Origin: an uncultured Porphyromonadaceae bacterium
GTDB lineage: Bacteria > Bacteroidota > Bacteroidia > Bacteroidales > Barnesiellaceae_A
NCBI GenBank assembly: GCA_900538705.1
Contig: UPZG01000001.1
Span: 1,222,897 to 1,286,896, forward strand
Direction: 5' to 3'
DNA: 64,000 nt
This document shows positions 55,851 to 64,000 of the stretch, piece after piece. The translations under genes and the position numbers were made by a program. The notes beneath the pieces were generated by a model. The model searched no databases. It was not told where the DNA came from and worked only from the letters and a program-made list of their open reading frames with translations. Every line of letters starts with the position of its first letter. Position 1 is the first letter of the stretch.

Positions 55851-58088
55851 ATGGAAAGTATTTACCTCTTTTGTGTAGGCATACTATTTATTATTGCCGT
55901 ATTCGACCTGATGGTCGGAGTAAGTAACGACGCTGTAAACTTTTTACAATCTGCCATCGGCTCAAAAGCCGCATCATTTCGCACAATTCTCATTGTTGCG
56001 GCGATAGGTATTTTCATCGGAGCATCCCTCTCCAACGGTATGATGGATATTGCCCGCCACGGAATTTACCAACCGCAATATTTCTACTTCGATGAAATCA
56101 TGTGCATCCTGCTCGCCGTGATGCTGACGGATGTCATTCTGCTCGATGTTTTCAACTCTTTGGGACTACCCACCTCTACCACGGTCTCGATGGTCTTTGA
56201 GCTGTTGGGCGGTACGTTTGCCCTGGCGCTTATCAAAATCTACCAATCGGACGGTGTATATGGTTTGGGCGAACTCATCAATACCGATAAGGCACTCTCT
56301 GTTATAGTAGCCATTTTTGTATCGGTAGCCATAGCATTCTTCTTCGGCGTATTGATACAATATCTGGTACGTTTGCTGTTCAAATTCAATTATACGAAAC
56401 AGCTCAAACGTTACGGAGCCCTGTTCGGAGGCTTTGCCATCACGACCATTCTCTACTTTATCTTGTTCCAAGGCTTAAAGGACTCATCGCTCATGACCCC
56501 CGACAAACAGCAGTTTATACAGGCTCACACGTTTGCCATCATGGGGATATGCTTTGTTGCATCGACGGTAATCATGTTCATCCTGCAACTCTTCAAGGTA
56601 AATGTACTCAAAATCGTCGTTATGGCAGGAACATTTGCTTTGGCACTCGCATTTGCCGGCAATGACCTTGTAAACTTCATAGGTGTACCTTTGGCCGGCT
56701 ACTCTGCTTACACCGATTTTACGGCCAATGCCAATGGCCTGGCAGCCGACTCTTATCTGATGACTTCTTTATGCAGCTCGGCACAAACCCCCATCGGATT
56801 TCTCATTGCCGCCGGCGTCATAATGGTAGTCGTATTGTTCACCTCAAAGAAGGCCCATAAAGTGGTGCAAACCTCTATCGCCTTGTCGCGCCAAAACGCC
56901 GGCAACGAAGGATTCGGCACCTCGCCCATCGCACGCCAACTGGTGCGTATATCGCTAAGCATGGGCAATGCCGTTACAAAAATAACCCCGGCTCCGGTAA
57001 AACGGTGGGTAGCTTCGAGATTCGATAACAGCGACGCCATCATAGCCGATGGCGCAGCATTTGACTTGGTAAGAGCTGCTGTCAATCTCGTTTTGGCAAG
57101 CTTGCTCATAGCTTTAGGTACATCGCTGAAACTGCCTCTTTCTACCACTTATGTAACGTTTATGGTGGCCATGGGTTCGTCGTTAGCCGACCGTGCATGG
57201 GGACGCGAGAGTGCCGTATTCCGCATAACAGGTGTTATATCGGTCATTGGCGGTTGGTTTGTTACTGCCGGTGCAGCCTTCATAAGTTGCTTCATTATCG
57301 CTCTCATACTCTACTACGGCGGCTTTGTAGCAACATTTATCCTCACAGCTGTAATCCTGTTCATCATCATACGCAGCCAACTCTCTTTCAACAAGAAGAT
57401 ACACGACGAAAGCGAGACAACCGCACAAATCGTACTCAACAACCAAGATGCCAACGAGGCTCTCCCGCTAATGCGCCGTTACAGCAGCGAAGAGTATGCC
57501 AACTTCTTTGACTGGTGTACCGATATATATAGTCGTACCATCAATGGCTTCCTCCAGGACAATAGCCGCCTCTTGCGTAAGACCTATAATGATGTGAAGA
57601 CCGAGCGTCAGGTATTGCATATCGTAAGGCGAATAGGAACCATAGGTCTCTCCCAGATGAAGGAACGCGACTGGGTAGACAAGGGATTGTATCTGCAACA
57701 AGGCAACGAAATAGCTTTGGATATATATCATGCCATGAAACGTATGGTAGAACCTACATTTGAGCATATCGACAATAACTTTGAGCCCATAGACAAAGCA
57801 CAAGCCGACTCGTTTGTCGGAACCTCAGACCGCATCGTGTCGTTCCTTGCCCTATGCAAAAAAGCCATAGAAGAAAATGACGAGAACAACATTCTCATCT
57901 ATAACGAAGGTAACAATATCATACGAAACATATCGAATATCAAGCGTGACGAGATGCGACATTTGCGTGAGACATCGGCATCGAAAAAGGCCGATATGGT
58001 ATTCCTCTCGATACTGCAAGAGTCACAAAATATAGTCGCATTCAGTATCAACTTGCTGAAGGTAAGCAACAAATTCCAGAAAGTATAA
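55851..58088 (+). CDS. PiT-family inorganic phosphate transporter with PhoU-like tail
   Basis: From the ATG at 55851 (MESIYLFCVG) it has 745 residues. The PiT signatures are GVSNDAVNFLQSAIG near 24-38 and AGNDLVNFIGVPLAG near 266-280. About ten membrane helices end near residue 525. The C-terminal 200 residues (RRYSSEEYANFFDWC onward) are helical and resemble PhoU, which in other systems couples phosphate transport to regulation. It imports phosphate by proton or sodium symport. A frame from 55809 adds 14 unlikely residues. Monocistronic between two terminators. Confidence 0.9.
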   Translation: MESIYLFCVGILFIIAVFDLMVGVSNDAVNFLQSAIGSKAASFRTILIVAAIGIFIGASLSNGMMDIARHGIYQPQYFYFDEIMCILLAVMLTDVILLDVFNSLGLPTSTTVSMVFELLGGTFALALIKIYQSDGVYGLGELINTDKALSVIVAIFVSVAIAFFFGVLIQYLVRLLFKFNYTKQLKRYGALFGGFAITTILYFILFQGLKDSSLMTPDKQQFIQAHTFAIMGICFVASTVIMFILQLFKVNVLKIVVMAGTFALALAFAGNDLVNFIGVPLAGYSAYTDFTANANGLAADSYLMTSLCSSAQTPIGFLIAAGVIMVVVLFTSKKAHKVVQTSIALSRQNAGNEGFGTSPIARQLVRISLSMGNAVTKITPAPVKRWVASRFDNSDAIIADGAAFDLVRAAVNLVLASLLIALGTSLKLPLSTTYVTFMVAMGSSLADRAWGRESAVFRITGVISVIGGWFVTAGAAFISCFIIALILYYGGFVATFILTAVILFIIIRSQLSFNKKIHDESETTAQIVLNNQDANEALPLMRRYSSEEYANFFDWCTDIYSRTINGFLQDNSRLLRKTYNDVKTERQVLHIVRRIGTIGLSQMKERDWVDKGLYLQQGNEIALDIYHAMKRMVEPTFEHIDNNFEPIDKAQADSFVGTSDRIVSFLALCKKAIEENDENNILIYNEGNNIIRNISNIKRDEMRHLRETSASKKADMVFLSILQESQNIVAFSINLLKVSNKFQKV

Positions 58089-58110
58089 AATAGTTTTATC
58101 TCAATCATCG

Positions 58111-58159
58111 AAGCCCGAAAAGAGTGTATAAAAGATACTCTTTTCGGGCTTTCTCTTTG
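58111..58159 (+). terminator. Rho-independent terminator after the PiT gene
   Basis: AAGCCCGAAAAGAGT (58111-58125) pairs perfectly with ACTCTTTTCGGGCTT (58137-58151), followed by a T-rich run that also contains the -33 box of the next promoter. Confidence 0.88.
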
Positions 58160-58187
58160 TTGGTTTAGTCAAAAATATGTAAGTTTG
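58156..58187 (+). promoter_or_regulatory. Promoter of the amidase-GT2-DUF4922-SpoIID operon
   Basis: TTTG (58156-58159), a 20-base spacer and TAAGTTTG (58180-58187), 65 bases before the ATG at 58252. It begins in the tail of the preceding terminator. Confidence 0.7.
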
Positions 58188-58251
58188 TAATGCCGTACAT
58201 GACACCTCAAGCATATACTATATCATTACTTTCCAACCAGATATTATCTTT

Positions 58252-61005
58252 ATGTCATATAAGAAATTAGCCATATATGCTTTTGCGCTCACTTCATTGT
58301 TCACTTATGCCTCAGCAGCTGAAAAGAAAGCCCAAGGTACCCCCATCGTAACACCTCTATCGGAAGAATACCGTCCTACTCAAGGATTGCAAGGACGGCA
58401 TCTTGCCATTTGGAACAGTCATGGGCTCTATTATAATCAAATAGAAGGTGAATGGCGATGGCAACGTGCACGATTGCTGGGTACGGTAGAAGACCTGCAC
58501 ACAACCGACTACGTATTGTCATACCTTGTACCTATGCTCGAGAACGCAGGAGCTTATGTCTTCTTGCCTCGCGAACGCGATACTAATCCCATAGAACTCA
58601 TTATAGACAATGATAGCCCCGGCACAACGCAATACTGCGAAACCGGCGCATGGAAGAATGGCTCTACACCCGGATTTGCATACAAACGGGAAACATATGA
58701 AGATACCATGAATCCATTTGTTGATGGTTCATATCGATACACTAAAAGTGTCAAAGGCAAAGCAACTGCCTCGGCAACATGGCAAATACCTATTGCTGTT
58801 GATGGGAACTATGCCGTCTATATCTCCTTCAAAAGCGAAAGCAACAGCACCAAAGATGCACACTACACTGTGCATCATGCAGGTGGTGAAACCAGTTTCT
58901 CTGTAAACCAGACAATGGGTGGCGGCACATGGATATATTTAGGAAATTTCGAGTTTACCATTAATGGAGATAATCGCGTAGTCTTGGACAACCAATCAGA
59001 TGTAGCAGGACGAACCATTACCGCTGATGCCGTAAAGGTGGGCGGTGGCATGGGTAACATAGCCCGCAAACCTTGCCTTGAACCTCGTAAGCCTACCAAA
59101 GAAGCTCTCAATAACCTGAAAGCCCAGCAAAAACGAGATGCCCGCCGCAAAAAGAAACGCAAAAAGAAATCTCCGGCAAAGGCAAACCACATACACTCGG
59201 CACACACCAGCGAATATCCCCGTTACACCGAAGCTGCTCGCTACTGGATGCAATGGGCAGGCGTACCTGATACAATATACTCAGATACCGGAGGCGACAA
59301 CGACTATTACGACGATTTGCGTGGACGAGGTTATTGGCTCAATTACTTATGTGGAGGTTCTAAAATCTTACCCGACAGCGTTGGCCTGCACATTCCTCTC
59401 GACGCTGCACTGGCATTCCACTCCGACGCCGGTAACGAACCGGGCGACTCTATCGTAGGAAGCATGGGCATATATTATACCGGACGAGGTAACAAAGAAC
59501 GTTACTATGCTAACGGTACGCGGCGCACACAGTCGCAACAATTGGCACAATATATTCTCGACCAAATATCGCACGACGTCAGACAAATTGAACCTCGTTG
59601 GACTATACGTAAAGACCGCAATAAACGATATGCCGAGGCTCGCATAGGCGAGGTTCCCACCTTGTTGTTAGAGTCTATGTCACACCAAAACTTTACCGAC
59701 ATGCGTTACGGACTTGACCCTCGCTTCAAGTTTATCATGAGTCGTGCCATCTATAAGGGCTTATTACGATATTTGTCAAAACGAAACGGCACATCCTATG
59801 TCGTACAACCCTTACCGGTAAGTCACATGGCACTACGTTGGAAAGGTGTAGACCAAATAGAGCTCACATGGCAAGCCGTCTCCGATACTATCGAACCTAC
59901 TGCACAGCCTACCCGCTACAAAGTATATACTCGCTGCGGCCGATACGGCTGGGATAACGGCACGATAACGACCGAACCACGTTATAGCCGACCGATAGAC
60001 CCCGACGTAACATATTCATTCTACGTTACTGCCCTCAACAAGGGTGGCGAAAGTTTCCCATCGGAAATACTCTCGGCACGCCGTGTGCAAGGTTCACAAG
60101 AAACGGTTATGATAGTCAACGCTTTCGACCGCATATGTGCGCCCTCGGCTTGGGAAGACACAACCGGAACATACGCCGGGTTCCGTTATGACATTGATGG
60201 AGGGGTGCCCTACCACCACACTGTGGCATACACCGGAGAACAATATGAATTTAATCGTACAATAGAGTGGAAAAGCGACGACGACCCAGGATTCGGCGCA
60301 AGTAAAGACGACTACGAAGGAATGAGCATCGCCGGCAACACGTTCGACTATCCCATTGTTCATGGCGAGGCAATAGCCCACTTGGGATATTCGTTTCTCT
60401 CGGTATCTGAAGAAGCTGTAACCGATGGTATCGTAAACCTCAACTACTATCCATATGTCGACGTAATTATGGGGAAAGAGCGTACCACTATTTTCGGTAA
60501 CGACTCTACACGCAACGATTTTACCTGTTTTACTTCCGAAATGATAGATGCGCTCAGTGGTTATTGCGACTCAGGTGGCCGACTGCTCATTAGCGGAGCA
60601 TACGTAGGACGAGATGTCTGGGACAATAGTATTGCTACCGACAAAGCTCGTATGTTTACCCAAAGAGTCATGCACTACAAATGGGGAGAATCGCACCGGT
60701 CTCATAAAGAGACTTTGGCTCGTAGCATCGTACCAGGATACAACCATGCTACTTACCGATGGGAAGGTCGTCCCAACGAAAAATGTTATGCTGTAGAAGA
60801 GACCGACGTGCTATTACCTGTTGGCAAAGGAGCTGCAACATTCCTGATATACAGCAACCACGACAGTGCTGCTGTCGCTTACGACAACGGGATATATAAA
60901 TGCTGCACTATAGGATTTCCTATCGAAGCCATCATTGACGAAGAGAACCGAAACGAAATCATGAAAGAGATATTCCAATTCTTTAATCATCAACAAAAAC
61001 CATAA
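58252..61005 (+). CDS. Exported N-acetylmuramoyl-L-alanine amidase-like protein with golvesin-type insertion and FN3
   Basis: The 917-residue protein has a signal peptide ending near TYASAA. An amidase_3-type zinc domain is split. The first part (about 48-105) has AIWNSHGLYYNQ and VFLPRERDTN. A golvesin C-terminal-like beta domain (about 140-265) and a Lys/Arg-rich linker (about 283-305) are inserted. The second part (about 320-505) has ALAFHSDAGN and the catalytic-type Glu in LLLESMSHQNFTDM. An FN3-like domain (about 525-620) and a final domain of about 290 residues, with an alpha/beta look, complete it. It probably trims stem peptides from peptidoglycan. Homologues are often annotated loosely as xanthan lyases. 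It overlaps the next gene by 1 base. Confidence 0.82.
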   Translation: MSYKKLAIYAFALTSLFTYASAAEKKAQGTPIVTPLSEEYRPTQGLQGRHLAIWNSHGLYYNQIEGEWRWQRARLLGTVEDLHTTDYVLSYLVPMLENAGAYVFLPRERDTNPIELIIDNDSPGTTQYCETGAWKNGSTPGFAYKRETYEDTMNPFVDGSYRYTKSVKGKATASATWQIPIAVDGNYAVYISFKSESNSTKDAHYTVHHAGGETSFSVNQTMGGGTWIYLGNFEFTINGDNRVVLDNQSDVAGRTITADAVKVGGGMGNIARKPCLEPRKPTKEALNNLKAQQKRDARRKKKRKKKSPAKANHIHSAHTSEYPRYTEAARYWMQWAGVPDTIYSDTGGDNDYYDDLRGRGYWLNYLCGGSKILPDSVGLHIPLDAALAFHSDAGNEPGDSIVGSMGIYYTGRGNKERYYANGTRRTQSQQLAQYILDQISHDVRQIEPRWTIRKDRNKRYAEARIGEVPTLLLESMSHQNFTDMRYGLDPRFKFIMSRAIYKGLLRYLSKRNGTSYVVQPLPVSHMALRWKGVDQIELTWQAVSDTIEPTAQPTRYKVYTRCGRYGWDNGTITTEPRYSRPIDPDVTYSFYVTALNKGGESFPSEILSARRVQGSQETVMIVNAFDRICAPSAWEDTTGTYAGFRYDIDGGVPYHHTVAYTGEQYEFNRTIEWKSDDDPGFGASKDDYEGMSIAGNTFDYPIVHGEAIAHLGYSFLSVSEEAVTDGIVNLNYYPYVDVIMGKERTTIFGNDSTRNDFTCFTSEMIDALSGYCDSGGRLLISGAYVGRDVWDNSIATDKARMFTQRVMHYKWGESHRSHKETLARSIVPGYNHATYRWEGRPNEKCYAVEETDVLLPVGKGAATFLIYSNHDSAAVAYDNGIYKCCTIGFPIEAIIDEENRNEIMKEIFQFFNHQQKP

Positions 61006-62465
61006 TGTTACCTATCACCTGCTATATAACCGACAACGAAATAGGGAATGCAACTCTACTGACTGCTACATCGCTGGCTACAGCGGGTGCAAGCCGCATA
61101 GTAAGGTTACATATGCCCTCTTGCAACAACAATACCAGCGACTGCATCACATTACAGGCCGGGCTGCAAGCAACCATCACCTTACGGCAAATTGCCGACG
61201 ACTGTCGTACCCCCTACCTCGCCATATACGATAAATTTTCGCCTCTCGATGTATATCCATATGCGCTGCACCGCATGACACAAATTGCAGCCGACAGCTC
61301 GGCAGGCATGGTTTATGCCGACTATTACAAATTATGCAACGGAGTGATGCAAAAACATCCGGTCATAGATTATCAGGTGGGAAGCCTACGCAACGACTTC
61401 GACTTCGGCAGCCTTATCGTATACCACACCGATACACTACGTAAAGCCTTACAAGACACTCAGGAGGAAGAGTACAACTATGCAGGCAGCTATGCAATCC
61501 GATTGAGCATAAGCCGTATCTCACACATAGCCCATATTGCCGAGATGCTTTATACCGAAGTAGAAGAAGATATGCGCACAAGTGGAGCTAAACAATTCGA
61601 TTACGTCAACCCTAACAACCGTGAGGTACAGATAGAAATGGAGAAAGCCTGTACCACACATTTGCAACGTATAGGAGCTCTGCTGCTGCCCGATGATATA
61701 GAGGAGGTACCGTCGGCTACCGACTATCCTTGTGAGGCATCGGTCATTATTCCGGTATATAATCGAGTGCGCACGATTGGCGACGCACTACAATCGGCGC
61801 TGCAACAAGCAACCGATTTCGATTATAACGTCATAGTGGTAGACAACCACTCCACCGACGGAACAACTCAGCTCGTCGAACAATACAGCAACGACAGCCG
61901 ACTGATACACATCGTACCACGCCGCACCGACCTGGGCATAGGCGGATGTTGGCAACTTGCTATCGACGATGCCAGATGCGGCCGTTATGCCATACAACTG
62001 GACAGCGACGATTTGTATGCCGACAAAACCACATTGCAACAGATTATAAATTGCTTCAAGGCCGAAAAATGCGGCATGGTAATAGGTAGCTACGATCTTA
62101 CCGACTTCGATTTGCGACCTCTCCCTCCGGGTCTCATAGACCATCGCGAATGGAGTAATGACAACGGGCGGAACAATGCCCTTCGCATCAACGGACTGGG
62201 TGCACCAAGAGCTTTCGAGACTACCATATTGCGCCAGACTGGTATTCCCAACGTAAGCTATGGCGAAGATTATGCTTTGGGATTGCGCATCTCGCGACGC
62301 TACCGCATCGGGCGCATTTATCACTCTCTCTACCACTGCCGCCGGTGGGAAGGGAACTCTGATGCTGCACTGCCAGTAGAACGCATCAACAGCAATAACT
62401 ACTACAAAGACCAATTGAGAACATGGGAATTGCAAGCCCGCATAGCACACAACAAACAAAAATGA
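61005..62465 (+). CDS. Double-domain family 2 glycosyltransferase
   Basis: A 486-residue protein without signal or membrane segments. The C-terminal half (about 243-486) is a GT2 GT-A domain: ASVIIPVYNRVRTIGDAL near 246-263, VDNHSTDGTTQLV and the metal-binding LDSDDLY near 327. The N-terminal 235 residues follow a similar plan (YLAIYDKFSPLDVYPYALH, VYADYYKL) but lack a DxD motif, so they look like a degenerate second GT-A domain. Donor and acceptor are unknown. It is translationally coupled to the amidase (TAATG) and to the DUF4922 gene (ATGA). Confidence 0.82.
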   Translation: MLPITCYITDNEIGNATLLTATSLATAGASRIVRLHMPSCNNNTSDCITLQAGLQATITLRQIADDCRTPYLAIYDKFSPLDVYPYALHRMTQIAADSSAGMVYADYYKLCNGVMQKHPVIDYQVGSLRNDFDFGSLIVYHTDTLRKALQDTQEEEYNYAGSYAIRLSISRISHIAHIAEMLYTEVEEDMRTSGAKQFDYVNPNNREVQIEMEKACTTHLQRIGALLLPDDIEEVPSATDYPCEASVIIPVYNRVRTIGDALQSALQQATDFDYNVIVVDNHSTDGTTQLVEQYSNDSRLIHIVPRRTDLGIGGCWQLAIDDARCGRYAIQLDSDDLYADKTTLQQIINCFKAEKCGMVIGSYDLTDFDLRPLPPGLIDHREWSNDNGRNNALRINGLGAPRAFETTILRQTGIPNVSYGEDYALGLRISRRYRIGRIYHSLYHCRRWEGNSDAALPVERINSNNYYKDQLRTWELQARIAHNKQK

Positions 62466-63394
62466 CACCGACTGCTACCATTTCGGCCGAGAAACTAACA
62501 GAACTTTGGCAAAGCCAAATAGACAGTTGGGAATTGGCCCGCAACAACTTCCAGGCCTTATCGGAGGCTCTCAAAAGGAGTATAGATACCTGCGGTGTAT
62601 GCGTGGGTGTGCAATACAATCCCGGGAGACTCACTTCGGTATCATCGAAACCGCAAATCCAACAACCTAATCGATGTTTCCTATGCCGCGAGAACAGGCC
62701 TCAGGAACAAGCCGAAATAAGGTATGCCAACGAATACGCTATTCTTGTCAACCCTTATCCCATCTTCGACCGACACTTTACCATAGCATCAACGACACAC
62801 ACGCCACAATGTATAGACGGCCGCATGACACATTTGCTCGACCTTGCCAGATCATGTGCTCCATACACTTTTTTTTATAACGGGGCAAAGTGCGGGGCTT
62901 CAGCCACCATGCATATGCACTTCCAGGCAGGTACCCCAGGCTACTTACCCATAGAACGACAATGGCGTGATGCTACGAAATACGAAATAGCATCGCTACC
63001 TCATGCCGGTCTTTATCGTATCGATGGCTTGTTACGGGCTATATTTCTACTTGTAGCCGACAGCATAAACGACGCATTACTGCTGTGGGAGAAGTTATAC
63101 CATGCACTACCGGCCGGCCCAGGGGAAGAACCGATGATGAACATCATAGCCCGTCACGAAGGAATGCAATGGGTCGTACTCATATTTCCACGCCTCAAAC
63201 ATCGCCCCGACTGCTATTACGCAACAGGTGAAGCACAATATCTGATAAGTCCGGGAGCTGTAGAAATGGGTGGCGTCTTCATCACCCCAAGATATGACGA
63301 TTACGAAAGACTTTCAGCTGAAAAAGTGTGCGAAATCTATACCGAAGTATCGCTTACGCCCGCAGAAACAGCCTCAATATGCAAAAAGATATGA
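62462..63394 (+). CDS. DUF4922 protein with HIT/GDP-hexose phosphorylase-like signature
   Basis: I start the gene at the ATG at 62462 (MTPTATISAEK) on the ATGA overlap with the previous stop; the product has 310 residues. The family matches DUF4922. A histidine-triad-like motif HMHFQAG near 169-175 sits in the same kind of setting (NGAKCGASATMHMHFQ) as in galactose-1-phosphate uridylyltransferases and GDP-sugar phosphorylases of the HIT superfamily. CFLCREN near 70 could bind metal. It may be a nucleotide-sugar phosphorylase; this is inference from the motif. It overlaps the SpoIID gene by 4 bases. Confidence 0.75.
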   Translation: MTPTATISAEKLTELWQSQIDSWELARNNFQALSEALKRSIDTCGVCVGVQYNPGRLTSVSSKPQIQQPNRCFLCRENRPQEQAEIRYANEYAILVNPYPIFDRHFTIASTTHTPQCIDGRMTHLLDLARSCAPYTFFYNGAKCGASATMHMHFQAGTPGYLPIERQWRDATKYEIASLPHAGLYRIDGLLRAIFLLVADSINDALLLWEKLYHALPAGPGEEPMMNIIARHEGMQWVVLIFPRLKHRPDCYYATGEAQYLISPGAVEMGGVFITPRYDDYERLSAEKVCEIYTEVSLTPAETASICKKI

Positions 63395-64000
63395 TACAAG
63401 AGCCCGACATACACGTAGGCATCATGGCCGATAAAGTTATAGCTGTCGTCTTCAACGGGACGTATCGTCTCCATGAAAACACCTACATCGGCACACAATT
63501 ATTTACTATATCTGACAAAGAGATTGAATGGAACAAAAAGAGATACGATTCGCTCTTTTTTATCCCATGCAACGAACGCGACGACTCGTTTACCCTGCAA
63601 AACGTAACCATAGGTATAGGTTTCCATTGGCAACAATGCGAACCGCAACAATTTCGAGGAGCATTGCAACTCATCATAGAAGGAGACCGCATAAGAGTCA
63701 TCAACCATGTGAAAGCCGAAGAATACTTGAGGAGCGTCATTTCGTCAGAGATGCGAGCCACCTCATCGGCTGCATTATTGCAAGCTCACGCCATCATATC
63801 GCGTAGCTGGCTGCTAGCACAAATTGCCAAACGGGCTACACTCGAGGCTGACACTACGCCCTACCGGTCGTGCCACGAATCGACCGACGAAATTATTCGT
63901 TGGTACGACCGTGAAGAGCATGACCACTACGACGTATGCGCCGATGACCATTGCCAACGTTACCAAGGCATAACACGTGCCACTACGGCTGCCGGAGCAT
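63391..64000 (+). CDS. SpoIID/LytB domain protein, N-terminal part (cut by window end)
   Basis: The frame from the ATG at 63391 stays open to the last base (203 codons). The SpoIID/LytB pattern is clear: EEYLRSVISSEMRATSS near 110-126 (with the Glu that is catalytic in SpoIID) and LLQAHAIISRSWLLAQ near 129-144, then DVCADDHCQRYQG near 181-193. SpoIID proteins are lytic transglycosylases acting on glycan strands already stripped of peptides. No signal peptide is visible at this start, which is odd for a cell-wall enzyme. It is the fourth gene of the operon. Confidence 0.85.
   Translation, partial: MIQEPDIHVGIMADKVIAVVFNGTYRLHENTYIGTQLFTISDKEIEWNKKRYDSLFFIPCNERDDSFTLQNVTIGIGFHWQQCEPQQFRGALQLIIEGDRIRVINHVKAEEYLRSVISSEMRATSSAALLQAHAIISRSWLLAQIAKRATLEADTTPYRSCHESTDEIIRWYDREEHDHYDVCADDHCQRYQGITRATTAAGA

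Noticed and set aside
61788..62468. 226-codon reverse frame opposite the GT2 gene
   Set aside because: Antisense shadow of a gene with clear GT2 motifs.

Overview
The window looks like chromosome from a gut-type member of the order Bacteroidales (phylum Bacteroidota). Signs are: many starts lie just downstream of the Bacteroidota promoter pattern (TTTG, about 19 bases, TAnnTTTG); there is a TonB-dependent receptor with a carboxypeptidase-regulatory-like N-terminus, a membrane-embedded AraC regulator, a fused BioG-BioC, and proteins ending in type A (Por/T9SS-like) sorting-tail look-alikes. I cannot fix the genus; a Barnesiella/Coprobacter-like lineage is a guess. No rRNA, tRNA, CRISPR array, insertion sequence or prophage is visible.

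Layout. 1-11.2 kb: an unknown partial gene, a GltD-like oxidoreductase, a TonB receptor, then a housekeeping operon (nitroreductase, DUF2520 protein, KdsC, Maf, cyclophilin lipoprotein, M16 peptidase) and a DUF349 protein. 11.5-18.1 kb: a polyprenyl sugar-phosphate transferase faces a leftward five-gene operon (Sua5/YwlC, second sugar transferase, ClC channel, Fmt, DUF454). 18.2-25.5 kb: patatin, cytosolic GH13 enzyme, Prs, then OPT transporter plus cysteine desulfidase. 25.6-31 kb: a secreted three-repeat carbohydrate-binding-like protein, an MFS exporter, and a leftward lipoprotein-murB-MBL operon. 31.1-36.2 kb: a disrupted reading frame followed by the biotin operon bioA-bioF-bioGC-bioD (no bioB). 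36.4-41.6 kb: DUF3089 lipoprotein, HAD phosphatase, a small membrane protein, a duplicated promoter module, then rsfS and ftsH.

41.8-46.4 kb is the most accessory-looking part: an AraC regulator, a 633-base gap with a promoter and a very elaborate RNA hairpin (43231-43353) plus two further stems, then two exported proteins, the second an FN3 + VWA-like + FGE/C-type-lectin-fold protein without the usual catalytic cysteines. 46.6-52.9 kb is housekeeping again (tgt, lptF/G-like permease, metG, DUF3783, flippase). 53-58 kb holds a secreted GH13 amylase with a starch-binding module and a PiT phosphate transporter with PhoU-like tail. 58.2-64 kb is a tightly overlapping operon (amidase with golvesin-like insertion, double-domain GT2, HIT-like DUF4922 protein, SpoIID/LytB, cut by the window end) that looks like a cell-wall glycan processing unit. 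The best candidates for something undescribed are the structured leader with its two exported proteins and the 58-64 kb operon.
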